From Bordetella pseudohinzii (GTDB lineage: Bacteria; Pseudomonadota; Gammaproteobacteria; Burkholderiales; Burkholderiaceae_B): 64,000 bases of DNA. The notes under the pieces are model-generated. The model was not told the origin of the DNA. It saw only the letters and a list, made by a program, of their open reading frames with translations, and did not search any database. The translations under genes and the position numbers were made by a program. Positions 63,999-64,000 of the stretch are shown here, one piece after another. The DNA lies in assembly GCF_000657795.2 (NCBI RefSeq), contig NZ_JHEP02000004.1, positions 248,001-312,000 of the forward strand, written 5' to 3'. The number at the start of each line of letters is the position of its first letter. Positions within the stretch are counted from its first letter, which is position 1.

Positions 63999-64000
63999 AA

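Overview
The window is a GC-rich chromosomal segment of a betaproteobacterium, most likely family Alcaligenaceae (Bordetella/Achromobacter type). The inference rests on four separate Bug-type (TctC-like) periplasmic solute receptors without TctA/TctB partners, the housekeeping cluster gpsA-secB-grxC-rhodanese / gpmA-envC-ctpA-moeB, and a potassium/two-component block (DUF4390-ntrY-ntrX-trkA-trkH) behind rsmB. No rRNA, tRNA, CRISPR array, transposase, integrase or phage gene was found. Genes are dense, mostly bacterial-core or catabolic, with many 4-bp ATGA overlaps that define operons.

Layout. 1-8.8 kb: an ArgO-type exporter (cut by the window edge) divergent from argP, a periplasmic copper chaperone, a Bug receptor, the YggS PLP protein, an aminotransferase, an orphan amino-acid ABC receptor, a small membrane protein, HMG-CoA lyase and dprA. 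8.9-13.5 kb: a Cache-domain histidine kinase/LuxR-type regulator pair divergent from cstA-ybdD, with a sharp palindrome between them. 13.5-17 kb: Lrp-type regulator divergent from kynU, then def-fmt. 17-21 kb: a tightly coupled LOG / NTF2-like / HAD phosphatase / FMN-flavin operon and rimO. 21-29 kb: an accessory catabolic region: orphan HTH gene with its own operator, mmgE/prpD-like gene plus iclR, and an operon of SDR, Bug receptor, alpha/beta hydrolase, Baeyer-Villiger-type monooxygenase and 3-hydroxyacyl-CoA dehydrogenase; two copies of the same operator stand about 90 bp before the first gene of each unit. 29-32.9 kb: class II aldolase / ketopantoate-reductase-like / Bug operon divergent from a LysR gene. 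32.9-35.7 kb: MFS exporter divergent from a second LysR gene, and a LysE-type exporter.

35.8-45.3 kb: rsmB, a secreted DUF4390 protein, NtrY-like kinase, an NtrX-like regulator that lacks the AAA+ domain, trkA and trkH in one run, then a YbdK-type carboxylate-amine ligase. 45.3-55.7 kb: bioC-like gene divergent from comF-trmL, a Bug receptor, gpsA, secB, grxC, a membrane-anchored rhodanese, then gpmA, envC-like, ctpA and moeB. 55.8-59.4 kb: a FadR-type regulator with a near-leaderless promoter and operator, followed by an FAD-linked hydroxyacid oxidase and an aldehyde dehydrogenase. 59.5-61.9 kb: TerC-family protein divergent from an NhaR-like regulator and a small membrane protein. 61.9-64 kb: thiC preceded by a TPP riboswitch and two downstream hairpins.

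The dprA / def-fmt / rsmB-trkA order known from E. coli is still visible but is interrupted by about 6.7 kb (two-component/cstA/kynU) and about 18.8 kb (the LOG-to-LysE block), which marks those stretches as the accessory part of the window. All functional calls come from reading the translated sequences and family knowledge; no database search was run.
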